64,000 nt of DNA from Methylosinus sp. Ce-a6 (GCF_009811655.1 NZ_BGJX01000016.1:1-64000); one strand, 5' to 3'; positions 52,895-61,276 are shown, numbered from the stretch's first letter. The notes: generated from the letters alone by a model not told the origin. Program-made: numbers and translations.

Positions 52895-53523
52895 TTCACC
52901 CCGATGGCCTTGTGCGTCTGATGCGAGAACCGCCAGCGCGGATGCGAGAGGCAATAGTCGATCGCCGCCCTCGTATTGCGCAAACTGTCCGGCCCGTCCA
53001 TGGGCTGGAGCAGGAAATGGTCGAAGGCGAGGCCTTCGAACAGCTCCGGCTCGGCGCCCTTTTGCGGATAGACGAGCTTGAGCTCGTCGCCCGCCGTCTG
53101 GACGAGCGGCGCGCCAGCCTTGGGGCTGACGCAGATCCAGTCGACCTCGGGCGGGACGGGGAGCGTCCCATTGGTCTCGACCGCGATCTCGAAGCCTCGC
53201 GTATGGAGCGCGTCGAGCAGCGCGGCGTCGATTTGCAGCATGGGCTCGCCGCCGGTCAAGACGACGAAACGCCGCTCGCGCCCCTCTCCCCAAAGACGCG
53301 CCAGATGGGCGGCGAGAGCTCCGGCGTCCGCGAATTTGCCGCCATTCTCGCCGTCGACGCCGACGAAGTCCGTGTCGCAGAAGCGGCAGGCGGCGTCCGC
53401 CCGGTCGGCCTCGCGGCCGCTCCAGAGGTTGCAGCCAGAAAAGCGGCAGAAGACGGCGGCCCGCCCGGCCTGGCGACCCTCCCCTTGCAGCGTCTTGAAG
53501 GCTTCCTTGACCGCATAGGCCAT
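52891..53523 (-). CDS. queE: 7-carboxy-7-deazaguanine synthase
   Basis: The protein has 210 residues. It is a radical-SAM enzyme making the 7-deazaguanine core for queuosine. EAFKTLQGEGRQAGRAAVFCRFSGCNLW supplies the first cysteine (C31), and C46 and C49 (AACRFCDTD) complete a C-x14-C-x2-C cluster motif as in known QueE proteins of that type. VVLTGGEPMLQ is the GGE motif, VETNGTLP and WICVSPKAG follow. queD overlaps its end. queC and queF are not in the window. Confidence 0.93.
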   Translation of the reverse strand: MAYAVKEAFKTLQGEGRQAGRAAVFCRFSGCNLWSGREADRADAACRFCDTDFVGVDGENGGKFADAGALAAHLARLWGEGRERRFVVLTGGEPMLQIDAALLDALHTRGFEIAVETNGTLPVPPEVDWICVSPKAGAPLVQTAGDELKLVYPQKGAEPELFEGLAFDHFLLQPMDGPDSLRNTRAAIDYCLSHPRWRFSHQTHKAIGVK

Positions 53524-53632
53524 GGTTCTGGTCCCGTGGAGCGAACCGGGCCTGATTAGGGCCTCGCGCGGCGGGGGTCCAGCGGGGCGGTGGCGCGTGA
53601 CTTCGTGGTTTTACAATTTAGCGGCCGAGCTT

Positions 53633-53640
53633 GCCTGCTG
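53633..53640. repeat. Left target-site duplication GCCTGCTG
   Basis: The 8 bp directly left of the 23-bp inverted repeat are GCCTGCTG, identical to the 8 bp directly right of the opposite repeat (56927-56934). An 8-bp duplication is in the range made by IS1-family transposases. Confidence 0.85.
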
Positions 53641-53663
53641 GGTAGTGGGTCAGTTTGAAATTT
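53641..53663. repeat. Left terminal inverted repeat of the transposon
   Basis: 23 bases perfectly complementary to 56904-56926. It is 54 bp upstream of the first passenger gene. Confidence 0.9.
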
Positions 53664-53716
53664 AGGCGGGTTGACGGGCCTACCGAAAGAGGCCGGCGGA
53701 TGTTAGATATCCTGAC

Positions 53717-53944
53717 ATGACAGGACAGAAACCCAAACGCCCACGCGATACTAACCAGCTCGCCAAGTTCGTCGTGGACTTGGCGACGGGTGAATGCTCT
53801 GTCAAAGCTGAAACGGCAAAGGTCGCTAGGGCCAAGAAAGCGGGAGAGGTAGGCGGACCTGCGAGGGCACGCGCACTAACTCCCGAACAACGGTCAGAAA
53901 TCGCCCATGCAGCAGCGGCTGCTAGGTGGAAAAAAGGAAGCTAG
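53717..53944 (+). CDS. Small basic passenger protein (KGG-like), 75 residues
   Basis: MTGQKPKRPRDTNQLAKFV followed by VDLATGE and a lysine-rich middle (KVARAKKAGEVGGPARARAL), ending TPEQRSEIAHAAAAARWKKGS. It resembles a widespread family of small basic proteins in alphaproteobacteria with the ending TPEQRSEIAxxAAxARW; role unknown, possibly nucleic-acid binding. It overlaps the end of the gene at 53941 by four bases on the opposite strand. It lies inside the transposon. Confidence 0.7.
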   Translation: MTGQKPKRPRDTNQLAKFVVDLATGECSVKAETAKVARAKKAGEVGGPARARALTPEQRSEIAHAAAAARWKKGS

Positions 53945-54432
53945 GCCGCGTCATTATCTTCAGCCCCTTCTGAGCCAGCTGATGCTTCCATTTCCGCCAC
54001 GTCTTCTGTTAAATCTAGGACGAGCTGTAGCTTCTTCTGGTCCGGGTTTGCTTCATTGTAGTGGTCAACAACCATTTTCAATTGGAAGGCATCGTTGACC
54101 ATTCCGCGCCTGCTCTGCGCAACGGATTTTTCCATAAACCCGAACGACGCATTCTTGTCGACGTCGGCCCACAGATTCAACTGGACGCCGCCGATGCTTG
54201 TCCGAACGGAGCGCTTGGCGCGATACCAGCGTTTGCCGTCAAACCGCTTCTCTTGCCTCAGACTTTCCGCCAAGGCTTCCTTAAATATCTTTCGAATGTC
54301 GCGAGGGGCGGGTCGATATAGGCCCTGCGCAAGCGCCCAGTCCACAACATTATCTAAACTTGTCGGCTCCGGATCGACCTCCTCGATATAACGATCGAGG
54401 ATGTTCGTCATCTGACCGTGGAAATTCGACAT
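53941..54432 (-). CDS. Passenger protein of unknown function, 163 residues, downstream of HigA
   Basis: MSNFHGQMTNILDRYIEEVDPEP opens the protein, with an apparent helical body (DWALAQGLYRPAPRDIRKIFKEALAESLRQEKRFDGKRWYRAKRSV) and an acidic C-terminus (EDVAEMEASAGSEGAEDNDAA). No family is recognised. It starts eight bases after the HigA stop on the same strand, so it is part of the toxin-antitoxin transcript. It could be a third component, a substrate of the HigA protease domain, or unrelated cargo. Confidence 0.65.
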   Translation of the reverse strand: MSNFHGQMTNILDRYIEEVDPEPTSLDNVVDWALAQGLYRPAPRDIRKIFKEALAESLRQEKRFDGKRWYRAKRSVRTSIGGVQLNLWADVDKNASFGFMEKSVAQSRRGMVNDAFQLKMVVDHYNEANPDQKKLQLVLDLTEDVAEMEASAGSEGAEDNDAA

Positions 54433-54440
54433 TGCGAGCC

Positions 54441-55601
54441 TCACAAATCTGCGTGGGCGATGGTTCCCCAACCGTCAGTTACAGCCTTGGCCGTGATGAA
54501 CTTTCGTATTGGGATTTGGTATTTCCTGAGAAAAGCAAACGCGGTCCTCGGGTTTGATGCTTTGCGCCGATGTTGGATTTGCCCGACGACAATGGCGGGA
54601 TGAACTTCCATTCTAGCAGCGAAACCAATCACATCCCGTTCAGAGATAAACGGCTCTTTTCTCGCGAAAAAATCGTCCATCTTGGGCGTCGGGATGGCGA
54701 ATCCGGCTGCCGCGGCGTTTGCAATGTCCTCTTCACTCTTTACGTTTGTTGCATTGTTTGCTTCTGCATCTTCAAGATTGTCCAGTATTGCGCGCGCTTT
54801 TCCGTGCCCACATAGCACATGCTCAATTTCGTGTCGGATGACAAACCAGAAATTATCGAGCCGATCATGCAGGGTTGAAATTCCGATCACGGGAGAGGCG
54901 TCGTCTATCCAAGTACAAACCCCATCGACCTTCATTCCCGGCAGCCATTCGACAACGACAAAGCGAACGCCAGTGCTGGCGAGGATTTCCGGGACATCGC
55001 AAATTGCCTCTGGGTCGGTAATAAGCCGACGTAGGCGAATAACTGCGTCCCGCAACTTCTCCTCGTTATAGTCAGCAACATCGATACGCTTTGCGAGCTG
55101 TCTCACCCGGAAAAGCCAAGCGATATCGGCAGCCGCGTCGTCATCGTAATGAGTGCGCTTGGCGGCAAAAGCGGGGACAGACTCGTCATTCCCAAATTTT
55201 GGCACATCGCTTAGGCTGCGCGCCTCAAAGAATCGCCGAACCTGAAGCTCCAAGAGGGTCGGGTCGCTTTCTTCCAGCCACCCGCGTCTTATCATTTCGC
55301 GGATCGGATACACGGCCTGCAACGTTGCACGCGTCTTGACGGCGGGGTCCGGCTCTTTCGCACGAGATAGGTCGAACTGCTTCTGTAGATTCGCAAAAAA
55401 CTCTGCGGGAACGTCGAAAGCATCTCCGAGCGCGCGTGCCATATCAGGGGTAATGCGCGTCCTTCCAGAAAGAATCGCATTAAGTTGTGGTTCAGCCATA
55501 CCAAGGACGTACGCGAGATCGCGCTGCGACCACCCGCGAGCCTCTAGCTCTTCCTTGATGTGTTCCCCTGGGGGGTCCACGAAAATCCTAATTTCGTCCA
55601 T
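54441..55601 (-). CDS. higA: HigA-type antitoxin fused to an ImmA/IrrE-type metalloprotease
   Basis: The protein has 386 residues. Residues 15-70 are an XRE-family HTH (GWSQRDLAYVLGMAEPQLNAIL, then SGRTRITPDMARAL). The remainder carries the ImmA/IrrE zinc-protease motif RHEIEHVLCGH (HExxH at HEIEH). XRE plus ImmA/IrrE fusions are known regulators that cleave repressors. It begins 18 bp after the higB-like stop; toxin-first order is typical of HigBA, in which the antitoxin binds DNA and blocks the toxin. Whether the protease domain acts on the toxin or another protein is open. Confidence 0.85.
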   Translation of the reverse strand: MDEIRIFVDPPGEHIKEELEARGWSQRDLAYVLGMAEPQLNAILSGRTRITPDMARALGDAFDVPAEFFANLQKQFDLSRAKEPDPAVKTRATLQAVYPIREMIRRGWLEESDPTLLELQVRRFFEARSLSDVPKFGNDESVPAFAAKRTHYDDDAAADIAWLFRVRQLAKRIDVADYNEEKLRDAVIRLRRLITDPEAICDVPEILASTGVRFVVVEWLPGMKVDGVCTWIDDASPVIGISTLHDRLDNFWFVIRHEIEHVLCGHGKARAILDNLEDAEANNATNVKSEEDIANAAAAGFAIPTPKMDDFFARKEPFISERDVIGFAARMEVHPAIVVGQIQHRRKASNPRTAFAFLRKYQIPIRKFITAKAVTDGWGTIAHADL

Positions 55602-55619
55602 GGCCTCTCTCGCCTGATT

Positions 55620-55916
55620 TTAGTGGTAATCTTCAATCGACATGACAGTCACCTTGTTTGGTGAGCACTCGTCATCGAGGCGAAAAACAAGCCTCCACTG
55701 AATGTTGAGTCGGATAGATCGTTGATCGCCTCGACCACCTTTCAGCTTCTCGTAATGAAGACTTTTCCAGTTCCTCAGGGTGCGCTCATCCGGCGCTGCT
55801 CTAATTTCGTTCAGTTTGCGGCGCGCAGATTGAATGACCGCAACTGGCAACCTGGTCTCGGCTGCTCGCGTCGTTTCGATCAAAGCCAATTGGCTATCTT
55901 CAAATTCCACGTCCAT
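55620..55916 (-). CDS. higB: HigB-type toxin (RelE/ParE superfamily mRNA interferase)
   Basis: The protein has 98 residues. It shows the HigB pattern: ETTRAAETRLPVAVIQSARRKLNEIRAAPDERTLRNWKSLHYEKLKG, then RLNIQWRLVFRLDDEC and a late VTVMSIEDYH. The final DYH is standard in HigB. Ribosome-dependent cleavage of mRNA is the known family activity. It is the first gene of the minus-strand operon, 107 bp from the divergent transposase. Confidence 0.88.
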   Translation of the reverse strand: MDVEFEDSQLALIETTRAAETRLPVAVIQSARRKLNEIRAAPDERTLRNWKSLHYEKLKGGRGDQRSIRLNIQWRLVFRLDDECSPNKVTVMSIEDYH

Positions 55917-56023
55917 CCTCGCGAATTACACCATCTGAATATAGGCGTCAACGCTGATTTATACAAGCGGTTAAACTGACCAATATGCTTGACTTACGAA
56001 AAAATTAGTGAGATACAAGACCT

Positions 56024-56917
56024 ATGAACAAGCTGACAGCCGAAGACCGCGCTCGCATCCTCCACCTTCTTTGCGAAGGCCAGTCGATCCGCGCAATTAC
56101 GCGCCTCACCGGCGCGAGCAAAAACACGGTCACTAAGCTGTTGATAGATGCGGGGAAGGCTTGCCACGCCTACCACGATGCCAACGTGCGCAACGTGAAG
56201 GCCAAGCGCATTCAGGTCGACGAGATTTGGAGCTTCACCTACGCGAAGCAGAAGAATGTCGCGACGGCCAAGGCGGCCCCGGCCGATGCTGGCGACACAT
56301 GGACGTGGACGGCGATCGAAGCTGATACGAAGCTGATCGTCTCCTACTTCGTCGGCGGGCGCGATGGTGAGTGCGCCATGTGGTTCATGGACGATCTGGC
56401 CTCGCGCCTCGCGAGCCGCGTCCAGCTTACGTCAGACGGTCACAAGGCGTATTTGGAAGCGGTTGAGGGCGCGTTCGGCTGCGATGTCGACTATGCGATG
56501 CTGGTCAAGATTTACGGCTCGGCACCCGAGAGCGCCAAAGGCCGCTACAGCCCCGCCGAATGCACTGGCGCTCGCAAAGAGAAGATCGAAGGCAAGCCCG
56601 ATCCGGCGCACGTCAGCACGTCCTACGTCGAGCGGAACAACCTTACGATGCGGATGCATATGCGCCGCTTCACGCGTCTGACGAACGCCTTTTCGAAGAA
56701 GGTCGAAAACCACGCCTACGCCGTAGCGCTCCATATGATGTATTACAACTTCGTCCGCACTCATTCGAAACTGCGGATGTCGCCGGCGATGGCGGCGGGC
56801 GTCTCCGATCGGCTTTGGGAGGTCGCGGATATCGTGGCGCTGGTCGAGGCCGAAGAGGCGAAGGTCGTAACGAAGCGCGGTCCTTACAAAAAATCGGCCG
56901 ACGAAATTTCAAACTGA
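56024..56917 (+). CDS. IS1-family-like DDE transposase
   Basis: The protein has 297 residues as one uninterrupted frame; classic IS1 needs a frameshift. N-terminal HTH: NKLTAEDRARILHLLCEGQSIRAITRLTGASKNTVTKLL. The catalytic triad is visible as Asp in RIQVDEIWSF, Asp in LTSDGHKAYL and Glu in TSYVERNNLTMRM. The 3' end overlaps the right inverted repeat, with the stop at 56915-56917. It would cut and paste the element using the 23-bp ends. Confidence 0.9.
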   Translation: MNKLTAEDRARILHLLCEGQSIRAITRLTGASKNTVTKLLIDAGKACHAYHDANVRNVKAKRIQVDEIWSFTYAKQKNVATAKAAPADAGDTWTWTAIEADTKLIVSYFVGGRDGECAMWFMDDLASRLASRVQLTSDGHKAYLEAVEGAFGCDVDYAMLVKIYGSAPESAKGRYSPAECTGARKEKIEGKPDPAHVSTSYVERNNLTMRMHMRRFTRLTNAFSKKVENHAYAVALHMMYYNFVRTHSKLRMSPAMAAGVSDRLWEVADIVALVEAEEAKVVTKRGPYKKSADEISN

Positions 56918-56926
56918 CCCACTACC
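56904..56926. repeat. Right terminal inverted repeat of the transposon
   Basis: 23 bases, perfect complement of 53641-53663, overlapping the transposase stop codon. GCCTGCTG (56927-56934) follows at once, matching the left flank. Confidence 0.9.
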
Positions 56927-57178
56927 GCCTGCTGGGGGAACTTGACGCAGATTGATATGGCAAACAATTATTTTGTTTAGGTGTTGACAGCGCCTACTAG
57001 CGTATGCGCTGTAACGCTGAATTAGCGATTTGTCAACTTGACGTGTATATCGCATTATGCATGTCAGCTCACGAGTGGCTTCGAAAAACCGAAATCTGAC
57101 AGGCTGACGTACACCACGCGGACACTTTGCAAGGAGGAGCGCTCCGCATCGCCAAGAAAGCGGTTGTTGGAGGGGATG

Positions 57179-57658
57179 ATGGCCACGATCTTTGATGTAT
57201 GTGACTACATTATCCTAATGCTCGACGAGGCACGGACCCCGCTGAACTCGTTGAAGCTGCATAAGCTCATGTACTACTGCCAAGCTTGGAGTTTGGCTTT
57301 CGGCCGAGGGCGGCTGTTCAATGAGGGTTTTCAGGCTTGGGTTCACGGTCCGGTGGTGCGTCCTGTTTATGACAGGTTTATCTCTAAGAGCCTATATTCC
57401 CCCGTCACTAGGGATGACATTCGACAGGGGTTCGACCCGATGTGTATCGAAAGCTCTGACAGGGCTTTGATTGATGCAGTGTTGGAGAAATACGCGCCCC
57501 TTACCGGAGACCAGCTTGAAGAGATGACGCACCAAGAAGACCCTTGGAAGCTGGCCCGGATGGGACTGGCACCAACCGCTCGGTCGGAGCGTGTCATCAG
57601 CGACGAATCTATGCAGAAATATTATGGCGCAAGATTATCGCAAGCTGTCTCTGGGTAG
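57179..57658 (+). CDS. Panacea-domain antitoxin (DUF4065, SocA/GepA-like)
   Basis: The protein has 159 residues; ATGs at 57176 and 57179 follow GGAGGGG. The Panacea pattern is clear: LNSLKLHKLMYYCQAWSLAFGRGRLFNEGFQAWVHGPVVRPVYDRF, then LSDS-like IESSDRALIDAVLEKYAPLTGDQLEEMTHQEDPWKLAR. Panacea proteins are antitoxins that neutralise many unrelated toxins encoded next to them. A toxin-sized gene overlaps its 3' end. A gap of 245 bp separates it from the transposon. Confidence 0.85.
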   Translation: MATIFDVCDYIILMLDEARTPLNSLKLHKLMYYCQAWSLAFGRGRLFNEGFQAWVHGPVVRPVYDRFISKSLYSPVTRDDIRQGFDPMCIESSDRALIDAVLEKYAPLTGDQLEEMTHQEDPWKLARMGLAPTARSERVISDESMQKYYGARLSQAVSG

Positions 57659-58370
57659 AATCCCAAGCCCGTCAAAGCAGCCAGCAATAGGTAATGTCCC
57701 TCCGCCCAAGCGGTGGGTGTTCTCATTGCAGTATTGGAGGCAGATAGACTATTTTGGAGTAGGCAATTGCGAGCGATCTTGGTTTGTTTCTATGCTGCAG
57801 CGATTGTCAGATATTTCGAAAATTAATTTATCCGATTTTTTTGACGATTACAGGCAGCAAGATTGGTTTCGCTATCATCCTATAGATTGGGCGGCACACA
57901 AAATTCCTATCAAAATTGAAGACCTGGACTGGCTCGGCGAGCAGCGTCACGCCGAAGATTTTGAGATGGTCCAATTCCAGATTTCCAAAGGGACAGGAAG
58001 AATTATAGGGTTCTTTGATCCGCAGCGAATCTTTAATATAGTTCTATTTGATCCGTCCCACAATCTTCAGCCTTCGAAAACGTTTGATTACCGTGTGCAA
58101 GCTACTCACATCGCAGAATGCCAACTCTCAAAAACGATAGTCCGGATTCAAAATGCTATCGTAGCAAACGAGTATGTCAATAAAGATATAAAGGCGCAAA
58201 TACTTCGAGATATTCAGGAGCAGTATTCAGATATTACGGGTGGGTGTATCATGATTGACGTGTCAGATCAGTGCCTAGACAAGATTTTTGCCCTTGTCTC
58301 GTCCGGCGTGCTGATCAGAATGGGCGATGTGATCGAGCTTGCGATCGATGACTTAATGAAACGGGCATAA
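57624..58370 (+). CDS. Putative toxin paired with the Panacea antitoxin
   Basis: The protein has 248 residues from an ATG 35 bp before the antitoxin stop, so the two are translationally coupled. It contains GRIIGFFDPQRIFNIVLFDPSHNLQPSKTFDYRVQ, a hydrophobic beta-rich core followed by a helical tail (LDKIFALVSSGVLIRMGDVI). I do not recognise the family; Panacea-linked toxins are diverse and some inhibit translation or damage membranes. Base composition is markedly less GC-rich than the core genome, and the role as toxin is inferred from position. Confidence 0.55.
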   Translation: MAQDYRKLSLGRIPSPSKQPAIGNVPPPKRWVFSLQYWRQIDYFGVGNCERSWFVSMLQRLSDISKINLSDFFDDYRQQDWFRYHPIDWAAHKIPIKIEDLDWLGEQRHAEDFEMVQFQISKGTGRIIGFFDPQRIFNIVLFDPSHNLQPSKTFDYRVQATHIAECQLSKTIVRIQNAIVANEYVNKDIKAQILRDIQEQYSDITGGCIMIDVSDQCLDKIFALVSSGVLIRMGDVIELAIDDLMKRA

Positions 58371-58443
58371 CGAAGGAACTCAAAGACACGGCGACGACAT
58401 TTCAAAACCGATACGCTACGCGCTTGTCGGAGGTGACGCCTTT

Positions 58444-58809
58444 TCACCCGTTCTTCGGCCTCTCATAGCGGTCTATGCCCTGCTCGGGCTCGCGCGGGCG
58501 CGGGTCGAGGCTGCGGATATAGGCGACGATATCGTCGATCTCGCGCCGCGACAGATGCATGTCCGGCATTTTCGGATGCGGATCGACGAGGAAATTGGCC
58601 AGCGCCTTGGCGTCCGTGCGGCGCTGCGCGACGTCGGCGAAAGAGGGCGCGTCCGCCAGGGCGGATGTCTGGGCGCTCGTCACCACATGGCAGGCCGCGC
58701 ACCAGCGCTCGGCGATCCGCTTGCCATGGGCGGCGTCGCCGGCGGCGGCCGGAGCGCAGAGGGCCGCGAGCAGGGTCAGCGACAAAGTGAGGCGGCGCGG
58801 AAGATTCAT
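58444..58809 (-). CDS. Secreted class I c-type cytochrome
   Basis: The protein has 121 residues. A signal peptide (SLTLLAALCAPAAAGD) precedes one haem site CAACH (C37, C40, H41). The axial methionine is one of M81/M84 in HPKMPDMHLSRRE, and DDIVAYIRSL closes the fold. It would carry electrons in the periplasm. GGAG precedes the ATG by seven bases. No oxidase or dehydrogenase gene is adjacent. Confidence 0.88.
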   Translation of the reverse strand: MNLPRRLTLSLTLLAALCAPAAAGDAAHGKRIAERWCAACHVVTSAQTSALADAPSFADVAQRRTDAKALANFLVDPHPKMPDMHLSRREIDDIVAYIRSLDPRPREPEQGIDRYERPKNG

Positions 58810-58972
58810 GCGAGGCTCCTCGTCGGCTTTTTCAGCGAAGGCGGCCGCGCGATGCGCCCGATTCGCAGGAGAGACATGAGACCACAAATCCGTCCCGCCG
58901 AGAATCGCGGGCCGCGCCGCTGCGCCGCGACGAGACAGCGCAGGCGGCGGCCCGCGATCGACCAGAAGCGTA

Positions 58973-59893
58973 TCAGGCGGCGGCGCTGTCGGTGAGCCGC
59001 GGCGCGAAGGGCGTCGAGGCGGCGGCGAGGCCCGTCGCTTCGCGTATCGCCTGCACGGGCGTGCGCGAGAAGGATTCGACGCAGAGCGCGATCTTGGACG
59101 TCGAGGCGCCGTCGAGCAGGCTGGCGAGGCCGGCGCGATCGAGCGGCGCCTCGTCCCAATAGGCGACGGCGAGGCTCTGCGGGACGATCTCATGCGCCGC
59201 CATGAGGCGCGGCGTATGGCGCACGAATTGGCCGTAGAGCAGATATTCCGAAAAGGCGCGCGTGCGGCACAGCGCCAGGAACCAGTCGACGCCGGTCGCA
59301 TCCTCGATCGCGCGCGTCATGGCGCGCACGGCGTCCTTGTCCCAGACGATGAGATTGCCGATGTAGTCGTCGGCCGGGAAGGCGCTCGGCGGCAGGCCCA
59401 GCAGGCGGTCGCCGCTGGCGATCCATTTGGCGTGCAGCGGCGCGTCCGCGCCGATCGCCCCGCGCGCGACATAGAGCGGCGAGCGCGCGCCGCCGGCATA
59501 GGCGCCGATGTCGAAGCCGCGGATGATCACATTGTCTGAATCGACGATGCAGAATCGCTGCTCCGGCAATTGCAGCACGGCGGCGATTTTCAGCATCTGC
59601 TGAATGTGCCAGCCATGCACCGGCCGCGACCGGAACGACCACCACACGCGCCGTCCGTTGCGCAGCAGGAAGCGCGGCGCCGGCCGCAGCCAACGCGGCA
59701 GGAAGCGCGAGCAGGGCAGGATGACGCGGCGCGGGCCGGCATATTGCGCGAACAGCTCCATATCGTCGTCATTGACGATGACGTAATGCCGCTCATAGCC
59801 GGTGAGGCGGCGATCGACGCTCTCGCAGAGCAGCGCGAAGCGCTCGCGATCGGCGCGATGCGTGGGGGTGATGAGCGCGATCGGACGTTCCAT
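58973..59893 (-). CDS. DUF6492-type putative glycosyltransferase-fold protein
   Basis: The protein has 306 residues starting MERPIALITPTHRADRERFALLCESVDRR. The N-terminal nucleotide-sugar-like fold has YVIVNDDDMELFAQYA and FCIVDSDNVIIRGFDI (a DxD-like DSD), then WFLALCRTRAFSEYLLYGQFV. DUF6492 proteins are found in polysaccharide clusters. It lies next to the O-antigen-ligase-like gene, 93 bp apart on the same strand, so a role in surface polysaccharide is likely. Confidence 0.72.
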   Translation of the reverse strand: MERPIALITPTHRADRERFALLCESVDRRLTGYERHYVIVNDDDMELFAQYAGPRRVILPCSRFLPRWLRPAPRFLLRNGRRVWWSFRSRPVHGWHIQQMLKIAAVLQLPEQRFCIVDSDNVIIRGFDIGAYAGGARSPLYVARGAIGADAPLHAKWIASGDRLLGLPPSAFPADDYIGNLIVWDKDAVRAMTRAIEDATGVDWFLALCRTRAFSEYLLYGQFVRHTPRLMAAHEIVPQSLAVAYWDEAPLDRAGLASLLDGASTSKIALCVESFSRTPVQAIREATGLAAASTPFAPRLTDSAAA

Positions 59894-59986
59894 GGGCGTT
59901 CCCCGATGAGGTTGAAGCCGGCCGCCGCCGTGCCAGATTGGGACATTTCCCGGTTTGCTTCCTACAGGTCGCAAAGCCGGGGCCGG

Positions 59987-61276
59987 TCAGGCGCGAATCC
60001 GGAACTCGGCGAGAAAGCGAATGCCGAAAATGGCGAAGAGCAGCGCGACCCAGCTCGGATTGGCGCGATCGAACAGAAAGCTCTCGAGCGAGTTGAGATA
60101 GAGGCTGAACATCCAAATCTGCAGGAAAAGCAATGCGACCGCCGGCTCGTCGCCGCGCGCGCAGACGCGCCGCACATCGCGCGCCGGCTGCACGATCAGC
60201 GCCGCGACGGCGATGGCGAGGCCCGGCAGGCCCATCGCCAGCACCGTGTCGAGATAGCCGTTATGCGCATGGGCGGCGCTGCCGGCCCAGATCGTCGTGT
60301 CCTCGCCGCCGAAGCGCAGCGCCGCCGTGTTCCAGAATGCGCCGAGGCCGTGACCGAAGATCGGCGTTTCGCCGGCCTTTGGAATCGCGAAGGTCCAGAT
60401 GTCGGTGCGGCCGGTGAAGGACGTGTCGAGCGGCAGAGCGGCGGAGATCGCCGCGATCTGCGGAAACAGAATCGAGCCGAGGCCGAAGAAGTTCAGCAGC
60501 GCCAGCGGCGAGAAGACGATGATCGACCACAAGACGATGTTGCGCGTGCGCGCGGCGACAAACGAGAGAATGATCGTCGCAAGGCAGATCGCCGTCGAGC
60601 TCTTGCCGCCCGAGCACAGCACGAAGACGAGCGATAGGACGAAGATCGCCCATCCCTCGATCGTGCGCCCGGCGCGCAGCACGAAAATGCCGATGAAGGT
60701 CAAGACGGAGAAGATCGCGCTGGCGATATTCTTATGGCCGAATATGCCGCGCCAGTCGCCGGCGAGCTGCGGCTCGCCGATGTCGGTCGCCTGATGAATC
60801 GTGTAATGCGGCGCGAAGACGAGGCCGAGATAGGAGAGCAGGACGATGAGGAGCGCGACGACGCTCAACAGTCGCGCGAGATCGTCGCGGCCGCGCGGCA
60901 GCAGGAAGAGCGACAGGCTGCAGGTCGAAACGAAGCCGAAGATCAACACGCGTTTCAGCGAGTTGGAAAATTCCTGCGAGGTGAGGAGGGTGACGCCGAT
61001 CCACCCTAAGAGCATGAGATTGATGGGCGTCGCGATAGCGGCGAGCGCCTGCCGGTCGCTCCGCCAGACATGGAAGGCCGAGGCCGCCGCCATGAGCGCG
61101 AAAGCGGCGTAGATCTGAACGTCGCGTCCTTCGGCGAGCTCGAGCAGATCTGTCGAGCCGAGATCGGCGAATGGCGAGAAGGAGACCCAGGCGACGAGGA
61201 GAATGGCGCAGAACAAAATCCCGCGTCCGTCGAGCTCCGTCCGATCGCCCGAATTCGTCTCGGCGGCGTCGCTCAT
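59987..61276 (-). CDS. O-antigen ligase/Wzy-like polysaccharide membrane protein
   Basis: The protein has 429 residues with about ten to eleven membrane helices. The Wzy_C signature region has GDWRGIFGHKNIASAIFSVLTFIG, CSGGKSSTAICLATIIL, TGRTDIWTFAIPKAGETPIFGHGLGAFW and AHAHNGYLDTVLAMGLPG. It would polymerise or ligate oligosaccharide units. Its start overlaps the glycosyltransferase gene (61273-61276). The frame is open upstream only because it shadows that gene. Confidence 0.86.
   Translation of the reverse strand: MSDAAETNSGDRTELDGRGILFCAILLVAWVSFSPFADLGSTDLLELAEGRDVQIYAAFALMAAASAFHVWRSDRQALAAIATPINLMLLGWIGVTLLTSQEFSNSLKRVLIFGFVSTCSLSLFLLPRGRDDLARLLSVVALLIVLLSYLGLVFAPHYTIHQATDIGEPQLAGDWRGIFGHKNIASAIFSVLTFIGIFVLRAGRTIEGWAIFVLSLVFVLCSGGKSSTAICLATIILSFVAARTRNIVLWSIIVFSPLALLNFFGLGSILFPQIAAISAALPLDTSFTGRTDIWTFAIPKAGETPIFGHGLGAFWNTAALRFGGEDTTIWAGSAAHAHNGYLDTVLAMGLPGLAIAVAALIVQPARDVRRVCARGDEPAVALLFLQIWMFSLYLNSLESFLFDRANPSWVALLFAIFGIRFLAEFRIRA

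Larger units (their letters stand above)
53641..56926. mobile_element. 3.3-kb IS1-like transposon carrying a toxin-antitoxin module
   Basis: Boundaries are perfect 23-bp inverted repeats GGTAGTGGGTCAGTTTGAAA TTT at 53641-53663 and its complement at 56904-56926, flanked by identical 8-bp GCCTGCTG. Inside are a DDE transposase at the right end (56024-56917) and four passenger genes: a 75-residue basic protein, a 163-residue protein, a HigA-ImmA/IrrE fusion and HigB. Usual IS1 elements are under 1 kb with no cargo, so this is a passenger-carrying derivative. The complete ends and matching duplications suggest a recent insertion. Confidence 0.9.

Noticed and set aside
56935..57178. Promoter TTGACA at 56984 for the Panacea pair
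   Set aside because: A suitable -10 at normal spacing was not found, so no promoter is annotated.
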